64,000 nucleotides of DNA from Hyphomicrobiales bacterium (GTDB lineage Bacteria; Pseudomonadota; Alphaproteobacteria; Rhizobiales; Beijerinckiaceae), in NCBI GenBank assembly GCA_930633525.1, contig CAKNFP010000002.1, positions 1 to 64,000 on the forward strand, given 5' to 3'. Positions 8,371 through 16,981 of the stretch are shown in pieces. The notes beneath the pieces were generated by a model that was not told the DNA's origin, did no database searches, and saw nothing but the letters and a program-made list of their open reading frames with translations. Within the stretch, counting starts at the first letter, position 1, and each line of letters starts with the position of its first letter. Position numbers and translations under genes: made by a program.

Positions 8371-9360
8371 ATGAAATCATTCAAGAACCTGGTCGGCGTT
8401 TGTATGGCTGCGGCAGCACTCGCATTGGCGGCGCCCGCTCAGGCTCAGACGGTCTTGCGTATTGGCACGGGCCAGGCTGCGGCCGAATTGCAGAACGTCA
8501 TCCTGCAGGAGGTCGCCACGCGGGTGAAGGAGCGCACGGGCGGCAAGCTCGTGCTCGAACTGTTCCCGGGAGGGCAGCTCGGCAGCGAACGTGACGTGCA
8601 TGAGCAGGTGAAGATGGGCGCGCCTATCATCACGATTGTCGATTCCGGCTATTTTGCCAGCTATGCGACCAAGGATGTCGGGATCCTCTCGGCACCTTTC
8701 GTGTTCAAGGACTATGAAGAAGTCACGAAGGTCCTCAAGTCCGATCTTGCCAAGAGCTGGCTTGCCCAGGGCGAGAAGAACGGCATCAAGATGCTCGCGT
8801 TCAACTGGTTCTTCGGCGATCGCCACATCGTGGGCCGCAAGGGTTACCCCAAGGTCAGCGATCTCGCTCATGTGAAATTCAGGCTCGCCCCGATCCCGAT
8901 CTACATCGATTCATTCAAGGCGCTCGGCGTTTCACCCGTGACGCTTGACTTTGCCGAGGTCTACAGCGCCCTCCAACAGGGCGTGGTCGATGCCGCCGAA
9001 GGCCCGACGGGCTCGATCTACAGCTCGAAGCTCTATGAGCCCGCGCCTTTCATCACCAAGACTGGTCACGTCAAGCAAGTGCTCGGGCTCATGATGAACA
9101 AGACCGTCTTCGACAGCCTTCCCGCCGACCATCGCGCCGTTCTGATCGAGGAAATGCTGGCCGGCGGCGAGCGCTACAGCAAGCAGGGCGCGGAACGCCA
9201 GGGCGAATTGCAAGCGCAGATGCAAAAGGCGGGCGCGACATTCGTCACCCCCGACATCGAGGACTACAAGGCGGCCGTCATGCCGATCTACAAGGACTAT
9301 AAGGACTGGAGCCCCGGCCTGCTGGACAAGGTTCGGGCCATTGTCGGCGCTCAGATGTAA
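8371..9360 (+). CDS. dctP: TRAP transporter substrate-binding protein (DctP family)
   Basis: Periplasmic binding component of a tripartite ATP-independent importer for carboxylates or related acids; 329 residues, the usual size. GGGAGG lies about 5 bases before the ATG. A cleavable signal peptide (LVGVCMAAAALALAAPAQA) precedes QTVLRIGTGQ. LVLELFPGGQLGSERDVHEQ, HVKFRLAPIPIYIDSFKALG and LQQGVVDAAEGPTGSIY match conserved DctP segments, with the Arg in VKFRLAP at the position that normally salt-bridges the carboxylate. It precedes the DctQ and DctM genes after an intergenic repeat. The adjacent CoA-transferase and hydratase suggest an organic acid ligand that is activated to a CoA ester. Confidence 0.92.
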   Translation: MKSFKNLVGVCMAAAALALAAPAQAQTVLRIGTGQAAAELQNVILQEVATRVKERTGGKLVLELFPGGQLGSERDVHEQVKMGAPIITIVDSGYFASYATKDVGILSAPFVFKDYEEVTKVLKSDLAKSWLAQGEKNGIKMLAFNWFFGDRHIVGRKGYPKVSDLAHVKFRLAPIPIYIDSFKALGVSPVTLDFAEVYSALQQGVVDAAEGPTGSIYSSKLYEPAPFITKTGHVKQVLGLMMNKTVFDSLPADHRAVLIEEMLAGGERYSKQGAERQGELQAQMQKAGATFVTPDIEDYKAAVMPIYKDYKDWSPGLLDKVRAIVGAQM

Positions 9361-9414
9361 TTGGAACGCTCAATAGAGCATTCTCCGACCACTTTGAAGC
9401 ATCCGCTCCACCGG

Positions 9415-9518
9415 CGTCATCCCCGGCCATCCCCATCAGTGAGACTCGTGCCGGGGATCCCGATCGGAAAGGCACGAGCCAGACGTATGGGATGGCCGGG
9501 ACAAAGCCCGGCCATGAC
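9415..9518. repeat. Nested palindromic intergenic repeat
   Basis: The outer arms, CGTCATCCCCGGCCATCCCC and the complementary right side ending in GCCCGGCCATGACG (a left-arm deletion aside), enclose a second stem CTCGTGCC/GGCACGAG. The element fills most of the 214-base gap between dctP and dctQ. The CGTCAT...GGCCGGG signature resembles interspersed palindromes common in Hyphomicrobiales genomes (established knowledge, not checked here). A related element occurs at 36518-36637. It may form a strong hairpin that lowers dctQM transcript relative to dctP. Confidence 0.65.
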
Positions 9519-9574
9519 GGCTGGGGCTCAGCGATTCTATCAGATTGAAAAGTGCTCTAAGAAGACGGGGTCCC

Positions 9575-10084
9575 ATGTTCGCAAAGCGCTTCGTGCAATG
9601 GGCGGAAAATACTCTCCCAGGCTCACTGCTCGCATTGATGACAGTTCTGGTGATCATCGATGTGCTCTGCCGCTATATCCTCAATGTCAGCTTCGCCGGT
9701 TCCGCCGAAGTCGCGACCGCGCTGTTCGTGTGGCTCGTCTTCCTCGGAAGCGCCGGCGCAGTCCGGAAGTTACAGCACATAGGCATCGAGGGCTTCTCAG
9801 TATTTATCCCGAAGGCGGGCAAGCCGTGGCTCCACCTTGCGATGTCCGGGGCCATCCTTCTCGTGTCGCTGCATATGGTCAGGATCGGCTATAACCTGAG
9901 TATGAATTCGTGGGATCGCGAAATCGATATGGTCGGAGTGCCGTATTTCTATGTCTATATCGCCATACCCATAAGCTTTGCCCTAATCGCAATCCATTCT
10001 CTTACTCAGGTCATCGATATTCTGCGCAATTGGCAAGAGGCTGAATGCGTGCGGCTCAAGAACTATACCGATCCGGAGGTCTGA
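9575..10084 (+). CDS. dctQ: TRAP transporter small permease (DctQ family)
   Basis: Small integral membrane subunit of the TRAP importer, 169 residues from the ATG at 9575; an upstream in-frame TTG at 9545 would add ten basic residues with no ribosome site. Four hydrophobic segments are visible (around LLALMTVLVIIDVLCRYIL, ALFVWLVFLGSAGAV, LAMSGAILLVSLHMVRIGY and YIAIPISFALIAIHSLTQVI), the standard DctQ topology, with the family signature SAEVATALFVWLVFLGSA in the second. The gene ends one base before the DctM start, so the two are co-translated. Confidence 0.9.
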   Translation: MFAKRFVQWAENTLPGSLLALMTVLVIIDVLCRYILNVSFAGSAEVATALFVWLVFLGSAGAVRKLQHIGIEGFSVFIPKAGKPWLHLAMSGAILLVSLHMVRIGYNLSMNSWDREIDMVGVPYFYVYIAIPISFALIAIHSLTQVIDILRNWQEAECVRLKNYTDPEV

Positions 10085-10085
10085 C

Positions 10086-11363
10086 ATGACACTCATGCTC
10101 ATCGGTGTCATGGCCCTTATTGGTCTCGGTATGCCGATCGCTTTTGCGGTCCTTATCCCCTGCGCGTTGTATTTCGTCGCGGCGGGATTGCCTGAAGCCC
10201 TGTTTGCGCAGCGCATCGCGAGCGGCACGGCGTCGTTTCCGATGCTGGCCATCCCGTTCTTCGTCCTCGCCGGCGAGATCATGCAGCGGGGCGGCATCGC
10301 GCGGCGCCTCATTGATGTCGCCCGTGTGTCGGTCGGCCATATGCGGGGCGGGCTCGCGCAGGTGGGCGTATTGGGTGGGGCTCTGATCAGCGCAGTGTCC
10401 GGTTCGGCGACCGCGGACACGGCCATTCTCGCGAAGACCGTGTCTCGCGAAATGGTGCGCGAGGGCTATCCGCGGGGCTTCGCGGCCTCGGTGGCCGCGG
10501 TCGCCGGCGTCCTCGGCCCTCTCATTCCGCCCAGCATCATGATGATCCTCTATGGGCTCATGGCCGAGGTGTCTATCGGCAGGCTGTTCATGGCCGGCGT
10601 GCTGCCCGGCCTTGTCGTGGCGGTTGCACTGATGATCGCCAATCTCCTCGTCATGAAGCAGCATGCCATCGAGATCCCGCTCCAGCCAAAGGCGACGGCC
10701 GGGGACCTCTTGCAGGCGGTCAAGCGCGGCTTCTGGGCTTTGATGTTTCCCGTCTTCGTCTGGGTCGGCCTGCGGGGCGGCCTGTTCACGCCAACCGAGC
10801 TTGGCGCGTTTGTCGCCCTTTACTGCCTCATCGTCAGCGTCTTCGTGTACAAGGAACTGAAGCTCGAGGACCTGCCGGCAATTTTCCAGGAATCGGCGCT
10901 ACTCACGGCGATTATCATGTTCATCCTGGCTTCGAGCACAGGGCTTAACTATGCGATTGCCTGGGAGAGGCTGCCGCAAGCGATTGCGAACTGGTTCCTG
11001 ATGGCCAGCGACAACAAGTTCGTCATCCTGATGATCATCAACGTGGTGCTGCTCCTGCTCGGCCTCGCCCTGGAGGGGCCGCCACTGCTGATCATCCTGA
11101 CGCCGATCCTCGTGCCGCTGATGACGGGCCTCGGCGTCGATCTCGTGCATTTCGGCGTCATCCTGGTGTTCAATCTGACATTGGGCGCGCTAACGCCGCC
11201 GGTGGCGACCCTGATCTTCGTGGCGAGTACAATCGTTGGATGCACGTCATCCGAGTTCATGCGGTATTTCTGGCTCATTTTCGGGATGCTGCTGGTCGCT
11301 CTACTTATAATTACGTACGTTCCCGCGATCAGCTTGTTCCTGCCGAACCTGATCTATGGCTGA
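10086..11363 (+). CDS. dctM: TRAP transporter large permease (DctM family)
   Basis: Large membrane subunit that carries out sodium- or proton-coupled uptake of the ligand delivered by DctP; 425 residues, the normal DctM length, with about 12 hydrophobic segments. Family signatures: PFFVLAGEIMQRGGIARRLI, GSATADTAILAKTVSREMV (conserved SGSATAD element), GVLGPLIPPSIMMILYG, and EGPPLLIILTPILVPLM near the C-terminus. It is the last gene of the plus-strand cluster and converges with the thiolase gene. The 107-base gap holds two GC-rich inverted repeats, GTGCGG/CCGCAC and GGGCCG/CGGCCC, but no T run, so transcription end there is only plausible. Confidence 0.94.
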   Translation: MTLMLIGVMALIGLGMPIAFAVLIPCALYFVAAGLPEALFAQRIASGTASFPMLAIPFFVLAGEIMQRGGIARRLIDVARVSVGHMRGGLAQVGVLGGALISAVSGSATADTAILAKTVSREMVREGYPRGFAASVAAVAGVLGPLIPPSIMMILYGLMAEVSIGRLFMAGVLPGLVVAVALMIANLLVMKQHAIEIPLQPKATAGDLLQAVKRGFWALMFPVFVWVGLRGGLFTPTELGAFVALYCLIVSVFVYKELKLEDLPAIFQESALLTAIIMFILASSTGLNYAIAWERLPQAIANWFLMASDNKFVILMIINVVLLLLGLALEGPPLLIILTPILVPLMTGLGVDLVHFGVILVFNLTLGALTPPVATLIFVASTIVGCTSSEFMRYFWLIFGMLLVALLIITYVPAISLFLPNLIYG

Positions 11364-11470
11364 GTGGGCTGTGTCGCCGCGCGCGGCAATGGCAAGAGAG
11401 ACAGTGCGGCCACGGCATTGACCGCACAACGACCAGTGTAGGGCCGGTATGACACCATGACGGCCCGCAG

Positions 11471-12643
11471 CTAAAGCCGCTCGATAGCGACGGCGGTCGC
11501 CTCCCCGCCTCCGATGCAGAGCGTCGCGATGCCCTTCCGCAAGCCGCGCCGCTCGAGCGCGGCTGTGAGAGTGACGAGGATACGCGCACCGGACGCGCCG
11601 ATAGGATGGCCGAGCGCGCAGGCGCCCCCATTCACATTGATCTTGTCGTGCGGCAGGTCGAGCTCGCGCATGGCCGCCAGAACGACCACGGCGAAAGCCT
11701 CGTTGATCTCGAACAGATCGACATCGGCCTTGTTCCAGCCCGTCTTGGCGAACAAGGTTTCAAGCGCGCCGACCGGGGCCGTGCTGAACCAGGCCGGTGC
11801 ACGCGCATGGCCGGCGTGGCCGCGAATGACCGCGACGGGCGTGATCCCCCGGCGCTCCGCTTCCGAGAGGCGCATCAAGACGAGTGCCGCGGCGCCGTCC
11901 GAGATGGAGGACGCATTGGCGGCCGTCACAGTGCCGTCGGCGCGGAAAGCGGGCTTCAGCGTCGGGATTTTATCGGGCTTCGCTTTCCCGGGCTGTTCGT
12001 CGATGCGGATGGCGTCCTGGCCTGAGGGCACGGGTACGATCTCCGACAAAAAATCTCCATCGGCGATGGCACGCTTGGCGCGTTCGAGCGAGGTCAGCGC
12101 ATAGCGATCCTGCATCTCACGTGTGAACTGGTAGTGCTGCGCGGTGTCCTCTGCGAAGCTGCCCATCAGCCGGCCCTTGTCGTAGGCATCCTCCAGGCCG
12201 TCGAGGAACATGTGGTCGAGCACGCGTCCGTGGCCGAGGCGCAGACCCTGGCGCGCGCGGTCGAGCAGATAGGGCGCATTGGTCATGCTCTCCATGCCGC
12301 CGGCCACCACGACGTCGGCACTTCCGGCCGCGATCAGATCGTGCGCCAGCATCACGGCCTTCATGCCGGAACCGCAGACCTTGCTGACGGTCGTGCAGGG
12401 GACGGCTTGCGGCAAACCCGCTCCGAGGGCGGCCTGACGCGCCGGTGCCTGGCCGACGCCGGCGCTGAGCACATTACCCATCAGCACTTCGTCGATGTCG
12501 TCGCCGGCAAGCGTCGCGCGCTCCACGGCGGCCTTCACGGCAACAGCTCCGAGCTCCGGCGCGGAGGCTGCCTTCAGCTCGCCCTGGAAGCCACCCATCG
12601 GGGTCCGTGCGATGGAGGCGATGATGATGGGATCCTTGTCCAA
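11471..12643 (-). CDS. Thiolase (acetyl-CoA acyltransferase)
   Basis: Cytosolic thiolase of 390 residues catalysing thiolytic cleavage or Claisen condensation of acyl-CoA esters. The nucleophile Cys90 lies in SKVCGSGMK, the NEAF element in the C-terminal half, His346 in GGACALGHPIGASG, and the second catalytic Cys376 in CIGGGEA, so the active site is complete. The start is a TTG at 12641-12643, supported by GAGGAG 8 bases before it; no ATG fits. Last gene of the long minus-strand catabolic group and probably its final carbon-releasing step, although biosynthetic and degradative thiolases cannot be separated by these motifs. Confidence 0.93.
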   Translation of the reverse strand: MDKDPIIIASIARTPMGGFQGELKAASAPELGAVAVKAAVERATLAGDDIDEVLMGNVLSAGVGQAPARQAALGAGLPQAVPCTTVSKVCGSGMKAVMLAHDLIAAGSADVVVAGGMESMTNAPYLLDRARQGLRLGHGRVLDHMFLDGLEDAYDKGRLMGSFAEDTAQHYQFTREMQDRYALTSLERAKRAIADGDFLSEIVPVPSGQDAIRIDEQPGKAKPDKIPTLKPAFRADGTVTAANASSISDGAAALVLMRLSEAERRGITPVAVIRGHAGHARAPAWFSTAPVGALETLFAKTGWNKADVDLFEINEAFAVVVLAAMRELDLPHDKINVNGGACALGHPIGASGARILVTLTAALERRGLRKGIATLCIGGGEATAVAIERL

Positions 12644-12743
12644 AGCTCGGTCTCCTCGCGTGAGGGCTTGCTGCGCTCTTCTGCGAGGGGATCATACCAT
12701 GGATGCGGCAAGGCGCGGATCGCGATCGCCTTGACCAATAGGG

Positions 12744-14387
12744 TCAGCCGGATGCGGCCATGCTCGGGCGCGCGGACTGCTGCGCCGCGGCCAGGATCAT
12801 GTCCGCCGCCTTTTCGGCGATCATGAAGACGGCGGCTTGCGTATTGCCCGAGACGATCGTCGGCATGATCGAGGCGTCTACCACCCTGAGCCCATCAACG
12901 CCATGGATCCGCAGTTCGGGATCCGTGACGGAGAGATCGTCCCGGCCCATACGGCAGGTGCCGCAGATATGATAGATGGTCTGGCCGTCGCGGCGGGCGA
13001 AGGCGAGCCAGTCTGCGTCGGTCTGGTAATCCGGGCCGGGTGCCATCTCCACCTGGCGATAAGGATCCATCGCGGCTTGATCCACGATATGGCGCGCGAT
13101 TTTCATGCCTTCCACCATGGCGCGACGATCCTCCGCAGCGGCCAGGAAATTCGGTCGGATCGCGGGTGCGCGCATCGGGTCCGGTGAGACAGCATGGATG
13201 GTGCCGCGCGATTCCGGACGCAACTGGGTAACGCCGATGGTCATGCCGGGCAGGCGGTCGAGCTTACGCTCGGCGGCATTGGCGTAGCTCGCGTGCATGA
13301 AGAAATACTGCACATCGGGTCCGGCCAATTCCGGCCGCGTGCGGACGAAGCCGAAGGCCAATCCCGTGCCGAGCGTGAGGATGCCGCGTCGTGTCGCGAA
13401 ATATTGCAGCACTGAGAGGCCAAGCTTCACCCCACGCGTCTGCTCGTTGAGGGTGACGGGCTGTTTGACCCGCCAGTTCATGCGCGTGCAGAAATGATCG
13501 ATGTAGTTCGCGCCGACGCCGGGCAGCGCGGTCTCGACGGGGATGTCGAGCGCCCGCAGGATTGCAGGATCTCCGACGCCGGAAAGCTCCAGGAGCTGAG
13601 GGGTCTGGGCGGCGCCCGCAGCCAGGATCACCTCGGCGCGCGCCGAGAAGCGCAGGATCTGGCCATCGACGCGGGCGATGACGCCCACGGCGCGGGCATC
13701 CTTTAGTACAACGCGCAGCACATGGGCATCCGTGCGCACCGCGAGATTGGGACGGCCCCGCGCGGGCTTCAGATAGGCTTCCGCCGCGCTGACACGCCGG
13801 CCATTGCGCTGGTTCACCTGATAGTAGCCAAAGCCGTCCTGACTGTCCGCGTTATAGTCGGGATTGCGATGGAAGCCGGCCTGCCCGGCCGCCGCGATGA
13901 AGGCCTCGGCGATGGCCGGGTGTTCCGACACCTCGACGAGGGGCAGCGGGCCGCCGCGGGCGCGCAGGTTCCCCGTGACACCCTCGTAGTCCTCCAGCCG
14001 CTTGAAATACGGCAGGACGTCCTCGAAGCTCCAGCCGAGGCAACCCCGCTGCGCCCAGCCGTCATAATCCTGCGGCTGGCCGCGCACATAGATCATGCCG
14101 TTGATCAGCGTGGAACCGCCGAGACCCTTGCCGCGTGGCACCGCGATGACGCGGTTTCCGGTGGCATCCTCGGGCTCGGTCTGGAAGCGCCAGTTATAGG
14201 TCGGATTGGTGAGTAGCTTGCTGAAGCCGGCTGGAATGGGGACCCAGAGGCTTCTGGCCTCATTGCCCGCTTCCAGCAGGAGGACCGAATACCGTCCGGA
14301 GGCGGTGAGGCGATTGGCGAGGACGCAACCTGCGGTGCCGCCGCCGACGATGATGTAGTCGAAGGTTTCAGCGGGGGCGTGGGTCAT
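12744..14387 (-). CDS. GMC-family FAD oxidoreductase (choline/alcohol dehydrogenase-like)
   Basis: Flavoprotein of 547 residues oxidising an alcohol group. The FAD-binding Rossmann motif is at the N-terminus (DYIIVGGGTAGCVLANRL, with Glu in LLLEAGNEA). GMC signature 1 is PRGKGLGGSTLINGMIYVRG and signature 2 is GAAQTPQLLELSGVGD. The C-terminal catalytic region IYHICGTCRMGRDD with GLRVVDASIMPTIVSGNTQA carries the conserved His and Asn. No signal peptide is present, so it is cytosolic or membrane-associated. The gap to the thiolase is 100 bases. Alcohol substrate unknown; it is not followed by betaine aldehyde dehydrogenase, so a choline role is not supported by context. Confidence 0.92.
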   Translation of the reverse strand: MTHAPAETFDYIIVGGGTAGCVLANRLTASGRYSVLLLEAGNEARSLWVPIPAGFSKLLTNPTYNWRFQTEPEDATGNRVIAVPRGKGLGGSTLINGMIYVRGQPQDYDGWAQRGCLGWSFEDVLPYFKRLEDYEGVTGNLRARGGPLPLVEVSEHPAIAEAFIAAAGQAGFHRNPDYNADSQDGFGYYQVNQRNGRRVSAAEAYLKPARGRPNLAVRTDAHVLRVVLKDARAVGVIARVDGQILRFSARAEVILAAGAAQTPQLLELSGVGDPAILRALDIPVETALPGVGANYIDHFCTRMNWRVKQPVTLNEQTRGVKLGLSVLQYFATRRGILTLGTGLAFGFVRTRPELAGPDVQYFFMHASYANAAERKLDRLPGMTIGVTQLRPESRGTIHAVSPDPMRAPAIRPNFLAAAEDRRAMVEGMKIARHIVDQAAMDPYRQVEMAPGPDYQTDADWLAFARRDGQTIYHICGTCRMGRDDLSVTDPELRIHGVDGLRVVDASIMPTIVSGNTQAAVFMIAEKAADMILAAAQQSARPSMAASG

Positions 14388-14460
14388 GGGCGGTGTTGTC
14401 CAAGGTTAGTGCAACAGAGTTCGGCGATCCGGCCGGTTGGCCGCATGCCGCCAGAAAACG

Positions 14461-15255
14461 TCAGAGCGCGCCCATATGCCGTGCCATGAGAACGATCTGG
14501 GCTTCCAGCATCGGAAGCCCGCGCTGAATGCGACATCCCCTGGCTGCCGCGGCCGTCAGGAGAGGCGTCATCTCGGGATCCATGATCGCCTCGGCGACGA
14601 ACTGCCGGGGCTCGATCTGCGCCACATCGAGCGGCAGTGGATCGTCGGGACGCATGCCAAGCGAGGTGGCATTGATGATGAGATCCTGCTCCGCGACCCG
14701 GTCCGCATCCGTGCTCAGCGCGAGTGCCGGATGGACGCCTCGCACGCGGGCCGCAAGCGCCTCGGCCTTGTCGCGCGTGCGGTTGGCGATGGTGAGTTCG
14801 AGCACTCCGGCTTCAGCGAGGGCGAAGGCGATCGCGCTTGCGGCGCCACCCGCGCCGGCGAGATAGGCGCGCAATCCCCTCGGCTCGACGCCGGAGGCCC
14901 GCAGCGCCTCGACGAAGCCGATGCCGTCCAGCATGGCGCCGACCATGCGGCCGTCGGCCTCCCGCCGCACGCAATTAACCGCGCCGATATGGCGTGCTTC
15001 CGGCGTCGTCTCGTCGCAGAGCGTCAGCATGGCCGGCTTGTGCGGGACCGTGGCGATGAAGCCACCGAAGTTCTGCATCGCGCGCAACCCGTCCAGCAGC
15101 GTTGCGAGCTGCGCGGGCGCGACATGAAAGGGCACCAGAACGGCATCGACATCATGGCGCGCCAGCAACGCATTCATGACCTGCGGTGTTTTCACGTGAT
15201 AAATCGGATCGGCCAGGATGCCGAGCATCCGCGTGCGTCCGGTAATCTCTCGCAT
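14461..15255 (-). CDS. Shikimate/quinate dehydrogenase-like oxidoreductase (AroE family)
   Basis: NAD(P)-dependent AroE-family protein of 264 residues from the ATG at 15253-15255, which follows GGGGTGGGA; an upstream in-frame start at 15294 lacks a ribosome site. The catalytic Lys (ATVPHKPAML) and Asp (AMLDGIGF) are kept, and the nucleotide fold shows YLAGAGGAASAIAFALAEAG followed by TIANRTRDKAEALA. The usual NVT and NTDG elements that hold shikimate are altered (IATVPHK, MLDG), so the substrate is probably not shikimate. It sits in the long minus-strand catabolic group, not near aromatic biosynthesis genes. I read it as a catabolic paralogue acting on a cyclic polyol or similar hydroxy acid. 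Confidence 0.8.
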   Translation of the reverse strand: MREITGRTRMLGILADPIYHVKTPQVMNALLARHDVDAVLVPFHVAPAQLATLLDGLRAMQNFGGFIATVPHKPAMLTLCDETTPEARHIGAVNCVRREADGRMVGAMLDGIGFVEALRASGVEPRGLRAYLAGAGGAASAIAFALAEAGVLELTIANRTRDKAEALAARVRGVHPALALSTDADRVAEQDLIINATSLGMRPDDPLPLDVAQIEPRQFVAEAIMDPEMTPLLTAAAARGCRIQRGLPMLEAQIVLMARHMGAL

Positions 15256-15363
15256 TCGTCCCACCCCGTGCCGCCTCGGCGGCGTTGGCGCCATTCTCGG
15301 CTACGGCGAAGCCGCGCCGGGGAGTATACGCGTTCCCACGATGACTGTGTGAGGTGGCCGGGC

Positions 15364-16170
15364 TCAGGTCATGTAAAGGCCGCCGGCCACGTCCACCGTC
15401 TGGCCGGTGACGAAGCTTGCCTCCGCCGAGGTCAGATAGAGCGCGACATCGGCGACTTCATCCGGCGCGCCGAGCCGGGCCATCGGGGTCAGGCGCACCT
15501 GTTCCTCGTTGACGGCGCCGGCCACGGCCTTCACCATCGGCGTCTCGATGCGGCCGGGCGCCAGCGCATTGACGCGGATGCCGAACGGGCCGAGCTCGGC
15601 CGCGAGATGCTTGGTGAAGCCGATCAGCGCCGATTTCGTTGCCGCATAGTGGCAGGCGACGATCGGTGAATAGGTCTTGCCGGCAACCGAGGACATATTG
15701 ATGATCCAGCCGCGCCCCGCCTCGCGCATGGACGGGCTCAGCACACGGATGGTGTTGAAGGGGCCGGAGAGATTGACCGCGACGACGCGGCCCCATTCGG
15801 CCGGATCCATTTCCCAGACCTTGTGCGCAACGCCATCATGCTTGGGCGATATGCCGGCATTATTGATGATGGTGTCAAAGGGCCCACCGATCGCGCGGGC
15901 AGCCTCCGCCAGGCCGGTTTCCACCGCGGCATAGTCGGCGACGTCAAGGACGAGCGGAACCGCCTTGCCGCCTGCCGCCTCGATCGCCGCGACTGTTGCG
16001 TCGACATCCGCCTTGGTCACGTCGGCGACGCCGACGATGGCGCCGCGACGGGCGAAGCCTACGGCCATCGCCTGTCCGATGCCGCGGCCCGCACCTGTGA
16101 CAAGGACCCGTCGGCCCTGATGGCTCGGCCGGACCGCGATCTCGGAGGAATTGACTTCACGTGTTGCCAT
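15364..16170 (-). CDS. Short-chain dehydrogenase/reductase (SDR)
   Basis: Classical SDR of 268 residues. The nucleotide loop is TGAGRGIG (residues 25-32), NNAG follows near residue 107, and the catalytic Ser-Tyr-Lys set lies in MSSVAGKTY...HYAATK. A C-terminal GQTVDVAGGLYMT end is typical of FabG-like alcohol dehydrogenases. It acts in the cytosol on an alcohol or ketone, preference unknown. The ATG at 16168-16170 is preceded by a 15-residue extension before the Rossmann strand, slightly long but usual. The gene follows the ABC importer (about 105-base gap), within the same minus-strand group, and precedes the AroE-like gene. Confidence 0.92.
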   Translation of the reverse strand: MATREVNSSEIAVRPSHQGRRVLVTGAGRGIGQAMAVGFARRGAIVGVADVTKADVDATVAAIEAAGGKAVPLVLDVADYAAVETGLAEAARAIGGPFDTIINNAGISPKHDGVAHKVWEMDPAEWGRVVAVNLSGPFNTIRVLSPSMREAGRGWIINMSSVAGKTYSPIVACHYAATKSALIGFTKHLAAELGPFGIRVNALAPGRIETPMVKAVAGAVNEEQVRLTPMARLGAPDEVADVALYLTSAEASFVTGQTVDVAGGLYMT

Positions 16171-16266
16171 GACAATTGCCCAGTATTTGCAACTTGCTCG
16201 GGAGTGCGCGGTTCTGCTCGGAGCTCACGCGCGAAAGACTTTCAGAGGCCCAGCCAGGCTTAAATG

Positions 16267-16295
16267 CCAAGGTAGGCTAGATACCAAGGTAGGCT
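16267..16295. repeat. 17-base tandem duplication at the 3' end of livF
   Basis: CCAAGGTAGGCT occurs at 16267-16278 and again at 16284-16295, a period of 17 bases. Read on the minus strand, both copies encode the same tail, Ala-Tyr-Leu-Gly-Ile-stop: the first ends in TAG, and the second, now downstream and untranslated, would have ended in TAA. The duplication therefore moved the stop codon without changing the protein. Confidence 0.8.
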
Positions 16296-16981
16296 TGGCG
16301 GACATGGTCGTTGGCGAGCAGGGCCTTGCCGCTGTCCGTCAGAACGATCTCGCCATTTTCAAGCACATAGCCGCGATCCGCCGCCTTCAGCGTGTGGAAG
16401 ACGTTCTGCTCCACGATCAGCACGGTTGCGCCGGTCTTGACGATCGAGTCGATCACCTCGAAGACCTGCGCGACGATGATGGGCGCAAGGCCAAGCGAGG
16501 GCTCGTCGAACATGAGGAGCTTCGGCCGCGCCATCATGCCGCGCGCGATAGCGACCATCTGCTGCTCGCCCCCGGAGAGTGAGGCGGCGTTCTGGTCGAG
16601 GCGTTCGCGCACACGCGGGAAGAGTGTGAGCACTTCCTCCAGCGTGTCGGCCTGTTTCTCGCGGGCCGCGCTGCGATAGGCGCCCATCAACAGGTTCTCG
16701 TGCACCGTCATCTCCGGGAAGAGCTGGCGCCCCTCCGGGATGAGCGTGATGCCAAGGTCGACCGTCTCGTGGGCGGACAGGCGCGTGATGTCCTGTCCCT
16801 CGAAGAGGATGCGGCCCGATGTCGGCCGGATGAGCCCGGCGATCGTGCGCAGGGTGGTCGTCTTGCCGGCGCCATTGGCGCCGACGATCGTCACCACCTC
16901 GCCGGCGTTCACATCCAGCGACACGTCGTGCAGGATCGTCGTGGCGCCGTAACCGGCATCGATGTTCTCAAGCTTGAGCAT
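16277..16981 (-). CDS. livF: Branched-chain amino acid-type ABC transporter ATP-binding protein (LivF)
   Basis: Cytoplasmic ATPase of a HAAT-type importer, 234 residues, the usual LivF length. Walker A is VGANGAGKTTTLRTIAGLI (about residues 36-44), the Q-loop LIPEGRQLFPEMTVHENLL has the LivF-typical PEGR, the ABC signature is LSGGEQQM, Walker B LLMFDEPSLGLAP, and the switch region VLIVEQNV. The ATG at 16979-16981 lies inside the end of the LivM-LivG fusion gene (14-base overlap), so translation is coupled. An open frame extends upstream but is unrelated to the family. The 3' end carries a 17-base tandem duplication that leaves the protein unchanged. Confidence 0.95.
   Translation of the reverse strand: MLKLENIDAGYGATTILHDVSLDVNAGEVVTIVGANGAGKTTTLRTIAGLIRPTSGRILFEGQDITRLSAHETVDLGITLIPEGRQLFPEMTVHENLLMGAYRSAAREKQADTLEEVLTLFPRVRERLDQNAASLSGGEQQMVAIARGMMARPKLLMFDEPSLGLAPIIVAQVFEVIDSIVKTGATVLIVEQNVFHTLKAADRGYVLENGEIVLTDSGKALLANDHVRQAYLGI

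Noticed and set aside
8159..8374. 71-codon frame before dctP, with its stop overlapping the dctP start (ATGA)
   Set aside because: No ribosome site at the GTG or ATG, no recognisable motif, and it contains a perfect palindrome near its start. The overlap alone is not enough evidence.
12744..14387. Choline dehydrogenase (betA) assignment for the GMC protein
   Set aside because: No betaine aldehyde dehydrogenase or BetI neighbour is present, and the family is broad; left as GMC oxidoreductase.
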